Of a stretch of 64,000 nucleotides of DNA, positions 10,523 through 21,329 are shown one piece after another; the stretch's first letter is position 1; each line of letters starts with the position of its first letter. The stretch covers positions 357,402 to 421,401 of the forward strand of contig JASANH010001684.1 in assembly GCA_030248295.1 (NCBI GenBank), in the 5' to 3' direction. Under the pieces are notes generated by a model. The model worked only from the letters and a program-made list of their open reading frames with translations, did not search any database and was not told the DNA's origin. Position numbers and translations under genes: made by a program. The DNA is from Mesodorylaimus sp. YZB2_4 (Eukaryota; Nematoda; Enoplea; Dorylaimida; Dorylaimidae).

Positions 10523-13500
10523 TTATCGCAAAGACGAGTCCATGGAAGTCGTATGAGCATGAAGAGCATGAGCTGCAGCAGCCGCTGCGGCCGCAGAAGC
10601 AGCGTCCATTTGACCCCAAGAGTGACCTGGATAAGCGGCTGCTGCCGCAGCTGCAGCAGCGTGTTGAGCCATCATCATAGCGTGCGGATGTCCTGGTAGG
10701 AGCATGGAGGGTGGGGCGAGAGCTCTGAAATCTGTCACTTTTAGGGCTCTTATTCACGAAATTTCTTTTCTTTAGCTTACCCTGCCGCTGCGTGAGCTCC
10801 TGGTAATGCGCTGTATGGATTATGGTGAGCTAATGTCCTGGTATATAGATCAGCGGCAGCGTTGTATGGTGCTGCCAAGGCACCATTTTCTGCCAGTCCA
10901 TAAGCTCCAGCAGCAGCCGCTCCCGGGGCTGGTGGGCTCATTGGAGGGGATTGCTGACCTGACGACTTGCGCCTACGCGAATTGAGCACATTGACACCTG
11001 GTGAGCGACCAGCTCGATTACTCTGATCGATCATTGGTTGAACAATTCGTCGTCTAGCGTTGATAAACCTGCAACGTAGGCAGCAATCTTGTATCTTTGT
11101 CAATAATGCGTTTCTACATGGCTCATAATTTTTTAAAATTCTTTTGGGGAAAATATTACATTCACATTAATCATTAAAGAAACCATTTCTGGACTCTGTG
11201 AACTTTTTCCCTGCTGGCCATGTTTCTAATACGGTAAAAGAAATGCGCATGAAAAATTACTAGAACATGCACGGGTGCTGAGGGAGATAGCATTTTATTC
11301 ACATCTCAATGCCATTTATTGCCAATTTTCCTGAAATCATAATCTTCGGATTAGCCGTAAACAGGCTTTTCCATGAGACTGCTCGGGATGGGGTGGACAG
11401 TTGGTCCATAGGGTCTCTCTATGCTCATAACTACATCCCATCGCTCATGTTGATACTGTACATACTGTATATACGCGACAAATACAAATCAATGCGGGTA
11501 CGTTTTGGGACACCAGAACACCAGAAGCCCATTATACCTAGTTCCCATGCACGAGTGAACTGATGATACTGCAGTTCAGACTATTCCGTACTAAATCTGT
11601 TGGAAATCCTTGTGTCTGTGATAGTAATACTTGAAAAAGCTCCCAGATGCTCACATTTACATAAAAATTGTTTCCTGCCTGATCAACGCACACGTTGTCA
11701 AGAACTTGATTCAAGTCACGCTTTCAGGAATTAAAAGTATTTCACTCAAGAACCTTCAAGGCTTGAGCTGCTCTGTCAGAAGCCCAGTGTAGAGTGCCTG
11801 ATTACGGTGTCAGGCCTGTTAATACATCATTTTATAGTTTTTTCCCAGGGCCCATTTGGTGTAGACTAATTCTGTCTCCCCTGAACAGATTTCCAGCATC
11901 AGTGGTTATGAGGCACCTCTTGTCTCGAGCTATGTACAGTAAGGGTGGGCTCGAATGCCAAACTGGTGGGAAATCCCCTCTAATATTTCAAAGTTGAAAC
12001 AATAATTTTTCAAGGAGATGATTGTGGTGCTTATATTATAATTTGCTACCTCCGATTTCTATTTCTCGTCAAACTGCTGTTAAATAAAATTTCTATAATT
12101 GAGTTTCTTGCAAGCGTAGATGGCACTTACGATTTCTGAGGTACCTGTGGTCTTAACCTTAGTCATTTTCATTGCCCTCATCGTTTCATTTGATGTCATA
12201 ACGGGACACGTTGTACAAATACGAGCACGCTTGAAATCGTAAAAGGACGTCCCCCGACAGCGCAGTTTGTTAACGGTGAACGATCAAAGGGTTGACAAAT
12301 GCCAGAATAAAAATCCTGTTTTGGCATTTATGACTGGTGACATTCTCTCTTTCACATGCTCAATTTTATAAAGTCAACAGGCACAATTGCTCAACAGACG
12401 ACGAAACAAGGAGCCCGTTAAAATAGAAGAAAAACTTCCCTCGAAGGCTATACGATTAACGATACAAACCGCCTTCGTGGCAGGACTATTCGAATGGTTT
12501 TAAGTGTACATATGGGCGTAAAACGGTTGAAGGCGTCTACCATTCGCAATGTTTTAACGAAAAGGCAGGCGTGCGCTTTAGATGTCTACTTTTTGATTAA
12601 TGAGAGTCGTCGGTTGATGGCCCACATTTTCGATTGAAGGTCCGGTTTTTGCGTGCCGACGCCGCCAAACGGCTCCCGAACGAGGCCCGGCCAAAGAGTT
12701 CGACTAGGCAGTGCCAAGCCAAGATTCCAATGCGCCCGAGAGTAGTGAATATTGGAAACAGCTGCCTGATTTTCGAAACGGCCCCATAAGTCCTAGTTGG
12801 TAGGGGCCAACCCGGAGAAGATTAACGAGTTCATATGTTGCCAAGCTGTCGGCCTGTCTCTGCTCAACGACACCAACGATGAGTAGGTACAAAATCGGCG
12901 GACTGCTCCAGCAACTACTTATACTACCAAAGGCCACGATAGACATGGAATCTGGCCGACATTGAGAGCGGTTACAGTAGGCGAGAATGATTGAAAAGAT
13001 GGTGGATAAAGAAGGGAATGCCAGTAAAAGTGTCCCCAGCCAACGGATAAGACGCGAAACCTGAGGACTTCGCAAAGCTCAAGATTTCAAAAGTTGTGTA
13101 CTCACCAATTGTTCACTTGTAGAATAGTCAAACCCGTGTCTTGCGCCAGCTGTTTCTTTTGTTCTTCCGATGGGTAGGGATGCTAAAAAAAAGAAAATCC
13201 TGCCATTCATGTAGCAGAGAAATTTCGGGCTTGTAGCTTCTTGCCTAGATAACTACTAACTTCCAAAAAGCTTACAGTCAAGTGTTGGAACAACCAAGCC
13301 CGCATAATATTGGTGGCTACTTTTGGAAATATGCCTCGTTTTTTGGGTTGTTTCTTTCCCCCCAAACCATCGTCGTTACCATCCTCGTCTCCGCTGCCGT
13401 CACCAGATCCAATGCTCATGTCGCCTGCATAATTTTAAGCGTGATCGATCGCAAATTTCAGATGATGCCTGATGTGCGTACCTGCATCAGACACGGCGTC

Positions 13501-15287
13501 GATGCTCCTTTGCGAGTGTAATCGGCCATCGGAGGAGTGCTCGAGTGATGAAGTGGACGAAATTCGGCCAAGTGGGTGAGACGCCTGACTGGGCATGGAC
13601 GGTTGAGAGTGTATCTGGCGTGATGGTGGACCAGGTTCCGTGGGACTGCTCATGACCACGGACGCAACCGAGGTCTGACGCTGCGCTTGTGACTGCATCT
13701 CCATTTTCTGCGGCAGCTGGACTCTGCTGCAGGAACTGCGACCCTGCAAATCGTGCATATTTTGTTTGTGAACTGCTAAACAGGCCAGACCAATTTACCT
13801 GTCCCATGCCACCGTAACCATCCGTGTCAGCGGACATACGATCATTGCCCACACCACAGCTGTTTCCGTTGGTCAGAGGTTGGCCGCCCTCGTACGATTG
13901 TCGGATCGAGGCTGGCGGGTGGCTTTGAACAGGCGAAGAGAGTGATGATTGTCCACCTGCACTACTTATGTCAAGCCCGCCTCCTGTAGGTGGTGGATCA
14001 GATGTCGACGAAGCGCTGCTTGTCGCACGCTCCTCATTTATTAAATCCAAAGGCATTTTCCCTTTTAAACAAGTGATGTAACGCTGACAAAAATTGTCGC
14101 ACAGTTCATGGACCTAAAAACTAAAAATCGTTTGCTTGCAAATGACAAAAGCGAATCAACTCCTACTTTTTCCAATTCCAGCAAATGAAAGCGCAGAACT
14201 TGAATAGCTTGAACCATCTAAAAGTTTTTGATTATGCAAGTAAATATTTCAAAAATGTAATAAACACGCAGCTTACCAAAGTGTCTAATTCTGGATTAGG
14301 AATATAATATGGTTTCTCTTGTCGGAGCTAAAAAACCGAACGTTTGCTTAGGACACCTGGAACAGTCATTCATTAACTTCCTGGTTTCTTTTTAAGAATC
14401 AGCCTGCTCACATTCAAAACTTTGGTTCATGAACAAAACATTTCCGATTTTAAGTCCTGTTTGACCCTCCCAGTCGCGCACAAACAAAATATAAACCCGT
14501 GTTTTCGTCTAATTGTGAATAAAGAATTGTCATGCGCTCTGTTTAATGCATGCATTTCGAGAGCGATTGCACCCTCGAAAATTGCCCGAAATGTCAACCA
14601 GACTCTGAAGCATGAGAGGTAAATTGCGATTTCCTGCGTAATACGAATATACGCCACACAGGGCTGGACTGCGATTCATTCGAAAATATGCATAAAAAAG
14701 ACTCTCTGATTCATAGAGGTTAAAAAATCTTTTGTCTGATTCACCTATAATATCAAACCAGTAATCTTACACCATCACCCTACTTACTACCAGCTCACAG
14801 AATCGGCCTTAAAGCTTCTTACCTGTTTCGCAAACACTTCCACATCTTCGTTGAAACTATCCGAAGAACACACATCGCCTCCAGGGGCTCCTGGTTCCCG
14901 CGAAGTGCAAGTAGCTAGTTCGCATTTTTCGAACACCAAAGAAACCAAAGGAAAAAGTGGATGGCTAAACGCAAAAAATTTTGAGGTTTTACAGTAGGAT
15001 TTGAATAGAAACCAACAAAATCTTTCTTGTGCTTACTTGCAAATTGCTTCCATATCCCTTTTAAGCACATCGCCAGGCACATCGCCGCGGCTAGCTCCAG
15101 CCGCACTGCTCGAGCCGGCACTGCCTAGCATACTGCTGTGATTAGGCAGATGATAAGCAGCAGCCGCAGCAGCAGCGTAATATTGTAAAGTAGAAGAATC
15201 GCTGGCCGAAACGGGCGCGCCACCGGCCGAACTGTAACCGCCGTGGAGATCGAGGGCGTTATATTGACCTTGATTGGTTTCGTCGTA
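10523..15287 (-). CDS. Meis: Meis/homothorax TALE homeodomain transcription factor (first exon missing)
   Basis: Nuclear HOX/PBC cofactor. Ten exons, all phases consistent: 15287-15037, 14964-14823, 14327-14277, 14217-14167, 14113-13799, 13743-13482, 13424-13276, 13182-13106, 11068-10781, 10724-10523; 595 codons plus stop. Exons 15287-13799 encode the Meis/PKNOX N-domain that binds PBC partners ([65 protein letters not shown]). The homeodomain spans three exons: [20 protein letters not shown], then the [18 protein letters not shown] with the three-residue PYP insertion, then helix 3 (NNWFINARRR). A 2.0-kb intron (11,069-13,105) splits the Trp codon of helix 3. The C-tail is rich in alanine runs. 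The first listed exon opens in phase 0 at YDET, where family members have an upstream start exon coding only a few residues; I could not find it up to 20 kb. Introns 11,069-13,105 and 14,328-14,822 hold nothing recognised. Confidence 0.95.
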
Positions 15288-16166
15288 CTAAAACATCATA
15301 AACACATGGTTTCAAGGCGGCGAACAAGGAGAGGATGAAGAAGAGCGAGATAAGATATGGATGTTGTCGGGAGGCGATGAGGCGAGGTCAAAAACGCCGC
15401 TGCCTACTTTACTGTACAGACTGGCCGAAGAAGATTTTATCATACCAAACAAAAATGCACCTTTCGCCATAAACAGAAAATAATCGTTCGGGCCAAAATT
15501 TAAGAGGTAACAAAACAGCCTGGTACTAACTTTTCAAGTATCTGCGCCATCTGGTTTGGAAAACGGGCAATTTATCTTCATTTTCGCATTGAAAAGAGAT
15601 AATTTTTTGAACAAGACTAACTTACTCTGTGAGACATCACTCTTCAATATCAAAATTTATCTCAATAAAGTTCTTGTACCTCGGGTCGATATAAGGCCGA
15701 GTGCAAAGGTTTCAAGGCTTATAATCTTTTCTAATATACGATAAGAAATGAACGTGTGGCCAATGTCAACTAACTGGCTCGTATACGTACGTCCCTGTTC
15801 ACTGGACTATCATTTTAGTGGATGGCGAAAACGACAGGCCAGATTGGTCTTTTGGCAGCGCCTCATCGACTATCGTTTATCATTGGCGCGCATCGTAAAT
15901 CACGCGGGACTACCTGTCGGAAAGGAGTGGCTAGAGGCGGCCAATCACGCGTCAGCACAAGAGTCGAATCGGCCAGTAAAGGAAGAGTGAGGTTTTTATA
16001 CGACGACAGCGCCATCTAGTGGAAGATGACGAATAGAAAATTGACCGAATTCGACCGTTTGCGTATCCTGAGGTTTAAAAACTAAAATGAGCGGCACAAA
16101 AAGACAGCATAATAATTGCGAATTCTTAAAAATGTATACCCAATGCATCAACAAAGCAAAATCTTA
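15288..16166. other. Upstream flank or first intron of Meis
   Basis: No exon recognised on either strand. Since the first Meis coding exon must lie at higher coordinates, this stretch is either intron or promoter-proximal sequence. Confidence 0.4.
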
Positions 16167-16248
16167 CGTCACGAACAGGATTCGAACCTGTGCGGGCAGA
16201 GCCCATGTGATTTCGAGTCACACTCCTTAACCACTCGGACATCGTGAC
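16167..16248 (-). tRNA. tRNA-Ser(CGA)
   Basis: Complete 82-nt class II tRNA. Perfect 7-bp acceptor stem (GTCACGA / TCGTGAC), G discriminator base typical of tRNA-Ser, D-arm A box TCCGAGTGG, anticodon loop CTCGAAA giving CGA, long variable arm with a GGGC/GCCC stem, and B box GGTTCGAATCC. A T-run follows within about 10 bases as pol III terminator. It looks functional, unlike the tRNA-like repeats elsewhere in the window. Confidence 0.95.
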
Positions 16249-17087
16249 CACGCATAAAGTGCGTTTTAACATAGGCTATGTACTCATATTGCATTGGCAT
16301 TATACAAATCTGGCGCTTGATATGTCGCCCTCACACTCACGACTGAGCAGTAGCACGTGGCTGTCTACATATAAAGTGCACAGCCGCTGCCTTCATGCTG
16401 TACATTTATAGCAGAAATCGATATGAACCGTGCAAAGGCTATGTACGTACATACGTTAACCAGCTAACTGTAAAGCACATCAAATGCAACTCGACAATCA
16501 GCGAACAGACATAAAGCGCCACAGCAGGTGTTTTTTGCGGTTAAATCGGAACAATCATATTGTTGAAAGAACTCAATTAATGGACAGCAATAGTGCTCGT
16601 CATGGCGTAATTGTCACTGGTGTCACTGGAAAAATAATTGTGATCTCATTATGAGATACAGTACATATTAGGACAGTCTATGGGGAATGATGAGAGAAAA
16701 GCTGATAAAAAGGATGCTGCAAGACTGCTGGCCAGACCGCATGGATTCGTGGCTTTCCGCTGCTAACTGTAACAGCTACCCTTTTTAAAAATGCTACTGG
16801 CCATTGGCTGGGTAAATACAAGTACTGTGGCGCTGCAGTTATTAAAAATGTTTCTGTGCTCTTCCGTACAGTTGGTCCAGAAAGTTCAGAAAGTCCACAA
16901 AAGTTTGATGGCGTAGACAATAGCCACTTTACTGAAATGACGTGCTCATATTGATAGTCGGACTGCCGGAGGAACTGGTGAAACTCAGGACAAATGCTTT
17001 AGGTAAAGAGTTATACGCTCCAGCTTAAAACATATAGCGCGGAAAATTGGTGGTAAGTATCCGCATCGCTTAGGTGCTACACGCCCT
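16249..17087. other. Intergenic, nothing recognised
   Basis: No convincing ORF, RNA or repeat; several short open frames without family resemblance. Confidence 0.5.
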
Positions 17088-19225
17088 GGCCCCGTTGCAT
17101 AAAAGCCAGGACAAGTCAATTCATTTAGGATGACTATATACCTTGTGTGTATTCGCGTAAGACAACTTCTAGTACGAGTGCAACTCCTCAGACCAGCTCC
17201 CTGAGTCGTCCTGAATCCTTCCCTAGAACCAGTTTCTAACGTGGCGGGATGGCAGGCGATGTTTTCGATGAGGTCGTGGAAGGTTGGTTTAGAATGCGGT
17301 CTAATCGTAAGCGCGCTTCGAAAATTGCCAACGTGGCAGTTGAGGAGAGAGAGAATTGTTCAACGTCGATTATAGGACTCTCAAAAGATCATTATCTCTG
17401 GGCTGATCAAGGAGCGGAAAGAAGCCGCTATTTGAGACAATTTTCTATCGCTGGAGGCTTCACCTGCAAGATCGGGGAACAAGCCTGAACGAAAATCATG
17501 AAAGAATGCGAGAATAGTTACGGTTTCGATGCTGGTGAGTTTGCAGTTTTGTTGTATAAAGGCGGTAACTATGTGGTTGCTGGGAATGGGCCGATCACCT
17601 GAGCTGGCCCTTGAAATACACCCTCTAATTTTCCTTCCTGGGTAAAGGCCACAACGCAAACTGAACTTCTCTGACTAATGGGGGTAGACTATGCGGGTTA
17701 TGGGCTAGGGTGATTGAAAATCCTGCCTAGATTAAATTGAGGATGACGTATTGTATGGTCACCTTTTGCGCGCCGATAATACTATGCATACTGTTGTTCA
17801 TTTTAGTTGAGTCTGGTACGCAAAGCCATGCATGGGGACACATGAAGATGGAGACGACCAAGAAACGCGACCAGTACGCTCGATCAGGATTCCAAGGATG
17901 CTTGTAACAACTGGAAGAAATGGTCTTGCAAGTTTTTGGTGAAGGAACAGTGGGACAACAACCGTGACGCAGGAATATTGAGGTGAAGGGAAGGTCAGGT
18001 TGCATGGACAATATCTCGATGCTCCATGCATACAATGCTGGTGTTTTTTCCAGGGGCCAGTTATATCGTCGCGTGCATCGCCGCCAATGATGCCGTCCCA
18101 ATCCTCAAAACCGATCTCCTCATCGCCAGTCCAGTCGTTAGCGCCCATTCGATCGCCCACGTCTCGTCCCATTTGCTTCCCAATCGCCTTGGCAACATCA
18201 ATAATGGGAGAACAAAGCAAGAGATTCAAGTGATTTGATTTAGCAAGCGGATGAGAAATGAGTGATGAGTGTCATGTCTGAATTCAAAGTGTGTATTGTG
18301 AATACAACAAGCTAAAGCATAACAAACAGTTTCATATAGACGAAACGACTAACAGCAAGTCAAAACCTAGCTATAGTCGGGGCCGCTGATTGTGAATCAA
18401 GTCAACGTCCAGGCGCACGCGTTTGCTCTCTCATACTGGGCCATCGACCAGTTTTGCGTGCAATTGCTCACGAACAGCCCCCTCCCCCCCCCCCCCCCCA
18501 ATCGATGAATCGAACGAGGCCATGTGGACTTGGACGCTCAGTACATACGCATCGAAAATACTCGCCTGTAGCCAGGTTCCGAATGACGATCTTCTTGTTG
18601 TTCTGCTGAACTCGGAGCGAAATTTCTCCCGTTTCATGCTGGATATAGGGGCCAATCGATTAGTGATAATATTCGTGTGAGCATCAGTCAAACGAGCTCG
18701 ACGTTGACTGCTGTGATGGCAGATTGAAATTTATTTCTTGCTCGAAGATTCGACGGCTCGTTAAGGTGCTCCTCGCCGTCGCTGTCATCGTTTGAACTCG
18801 CCAGAAGATCAAACACTCGATTCGTAGCAAAATGCTGATTAATCGAGTAACAACTAGTAAGCGTGGGGATGACAAAACAGTGGTCAGAGAACTGACAACA
18901 AGACAGGAGGATTACTGTAGGCACCTGATTTATTGGTTGATTTTTGCCACCCGCACCAGTAACAACTTCTTATTCGCTTGAGCGGCAAGATCAAACTTGG
19001 CCTAAACAGTCGTCCTAAAAATACATAGGCGCTAAAGCACCGCGACCTCGCTTGAATATTTCCCCGTCTTTATCCGGTTTTAGGACAACTTTTCGTTTTC
19101 GCGCCGGCTCCTACGATACCCGTGTTATAGCAAGTTATATGCTACAACACGCGAAAACTAGAACAGAGTCGTCCTAAAAGTTGACCTAAATGAGTTGACT
19201 TGTCCTGGCTTTTATGCAACGGGCC
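17088..19225. mobile_element. 2.1-kb element with terminal inverted repeats
   Basis: The left end GGCCCCGTTGCATAAAAGCC followed by AGGACAAGTCAA is mirrored by the right end (minus strand: GGGCCCGTTGCATAAAAGCC, AGGACAAGTCAA), about 45 bases of inverted terminal homology. A third related end occurs at about 27,497-27,560. The interior has a C16 tract at 18,484-18,499 and several open frames (for example minus 18,229-17,798, 143 codons) with no transposase motif I can recognise. Probably a non-autonomous DNA transposon or one with a heavily decayed transposase; superfamily not assigned. Confidence 0.6.
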
Positions 19226-19819
19226 CTGTGCAGAGCCCATTTATTTCATGAATCCGCGCGACTTTGATTACTTGCATTGATAATGGATGCTGACTCCAAT
19301 ATTGGCTGAGGGCAAGCCAGCACAATGCATACCTTTTGATTTGAAGAAAACAACAAAAAAAGCACTGCAAATCACTTAAATTTTGCGGTTTTCGTGAAAA
19401 TTTCCTTCCGCAAAATCGTTATGTAGAAAACAGGATTTTTAGATGAAGCATAGGCTCAGTTTTACCTTGTTTTCAGCCACCTGCTCCAACACTGATCAGT
19501 TTTGACCAACGCTTAAAACCACCTTATCAAAGAATACGGATATGAGTCGCATTATGCATACAGTGATGCACTGACGAGCAGCTTGAACAGCACTGAAGAG
19601 AACAGTCTCTTCTCAGCCTGCGACTGTCATGAATTTCTGTGCAAAGGCTTTATCAAACGTCTTCAGAAGCCATTAAGCATGCAATGGTTTGATCATCGAC
19701 AACCTGAGATCCATTTCTGGCAGTTGCTTACAGTTTTTTTATTTCTTCGGAATTTCTCCCAAGTACCAGCGGGTAAAATCATCTTTGAATGCTCAGGCAT
19801 TCCATTCACAGCTCACCTC

Positions 19820-20150
19820 ATCTTGCCATCGACTAGGGTCCATCCGGGATGTATGCCAGGCAAGAGTGCGTGTTGACTCTGCTCCGCGATGTCGGTGGTT
19901 ACCCCATGGGGTATGGTTATGGTTACCCCATGGGGTAACCATAACCATACCCAGCCCATGCCTAATGAGGGGACTGGATTCGAGAGCCCCTCGCCCCATA
20001 AAACCCCTCCTCGTTCATGGACCCCGAATGGATAAAGAGAGGAGTCACTCACCAGCAGGCTTGCAAGGCCCAGTGAGAACTTTAACAAGTTCGAGTTAAA
20101 CCCAGGCCGACGGTCTCCAGCTCTGCCAAGTGCAACCAGCAGCCCTGGCG
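19820..20150 (-). repeat. Dispersed SINE-like repeat, family A, with 44-bp palindrome
   Basis: Inverted copy of 8,915-9,290. At 19,909-19,952 it contains a perfect 44-base palindrome centred on CCATGG (each arm GGGTATGGTTATGGTTACCC plus CA). The corresponding place in the other copy has a single GGGTATGGGGTAACC, so the palindrome is an insertion or local foldback duplication specific to this copy. Confidence 0.6.
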
Positions 20151-20154
20151 GTTG

Positions 20155-20345
20155 GGAGTAATCGATACGCTCCCCTGGTTAAGACGTCAACCTCTCCGGC
20201 TGATGTTTGTAGGGCAGCTATAGTCGCGAGACTTGCCCACCTCCAGTCGGAGGTTTTTGCCCAGAGACTTCGGCTCGACTATCTCCCGCCGCCTGGGTGC
20301 GCTGGTTACACAAGCAGCCGTTGCACCACCGAGGCGGCTCCCAAT
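20155..20345 (+). repeat. Dispersed repeat, family B
   Basis: Direct copy of 9,335-9,520 starting at the shared GAGTAATCGATACGCTCCCC. Its 3' part reads CCGCCTGGGTGCGCTGG and CCACCGAGGCGG, close to the tRNA-like heads of the other families. Confidence 0.5.
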
Positions 20346-21329
20346 AGTTGAAGCTTCTATACGTGCAAGAAAGGAGGTAAACAACGGAGCTGATATTGTG
20401 TTCTACAAAAAGATCGAACATTACCGCACTGTCTGCAGTGTCAGCGGGAGATTAGTACAGGGATCAGGGATGAATAACTACAGTAGTACTGGTCACTGAC
20501 GGTCAGCCAAAAACCGCGAAAATTTGTACCCGCAAAATTTTTCGAAAGGTCATGACCACGAAAATTGAGTTACGAAAGTTACGAGTTACGAATCACGAAA
20601 TTCAAGTGATTTACAATATTGGACAAGAAAATTGTTGTCTTCTGCTACTGTCAGGAAAATTACGTTTGTCCATAGAGCGCAAAGAAGGTTTTTCCATGGC
20701 CCTATACATTCTGTAGTCTTCCCCAGATTGCGTAATGCAGATGAGGCAAAACCGTATCATCTTCACGGAGTACAATAGGTTTCAAGACTCGTCCACCAGA
20801 GGCAGTAGTCAGATCTTTTAGCTCAGGGATTCTGTAAGGGTTGAACTGGACATAGCTGCGACCCCACGATTTTATGTCGTCTTTATAAGAGAATGAATTG
20901 TTTGAAAGGAGGTATAATAGTTAGGACTTGCAAAATCATTGTAGCTTTGCAATTATTTGAATGTTCCAGTGTTATTTTTCAACTCGCATGAAGCCCGCCT
21001 TTCACTCCGGAAACGTCCCCTTGTTACCGCTTCACCAAATATTGCCTGTACTTACACTCGTTTTGTGACGTCATGAAACCGACCTGATTGTGCATTCCTA
21101 AATTCTTGTCTGGATTATTTGGCGACTGCATTTGAAAAAAGAAACCAGTTTCTGAAGTGAAATAGCAATAGCGACTACACCAAGTGAAACTTCAGAAACT
21201 TTACTGCGAACAGCCTAATCTACAGCTGGCATAAATGTGGTTTTGGTCTCGCTCACACTGCGTGTGCATGTTGCACTGCACTCTCATCATATCAATTTCA
21301 CATCTACAATAGAAGTGTGCACTACCGCA
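20346..21329. other. Upstream region of the SLC23 gene
   Basis: AT-rich, no coding exon found. The reading frame of SLC23 exon 1 stays open back to 21,237 but has no in-frame ATG before 21,330. No clear TATA box. Confidence 0.4.

Noticed and set aside
15469-15485. Minus-strand ATGGCGAAAG with a GTGCAT donor as the first Meis exon
   Set aside because: It would join the next exon in phase 1, whereas that exon requires phase 0.
17798-18229. 143-codon minus-strand frame as a transposase
   Set aside because: No DDE triad, zinc finger or other transposase motif could be seen; left as an unassigned frame inside a TIR element.
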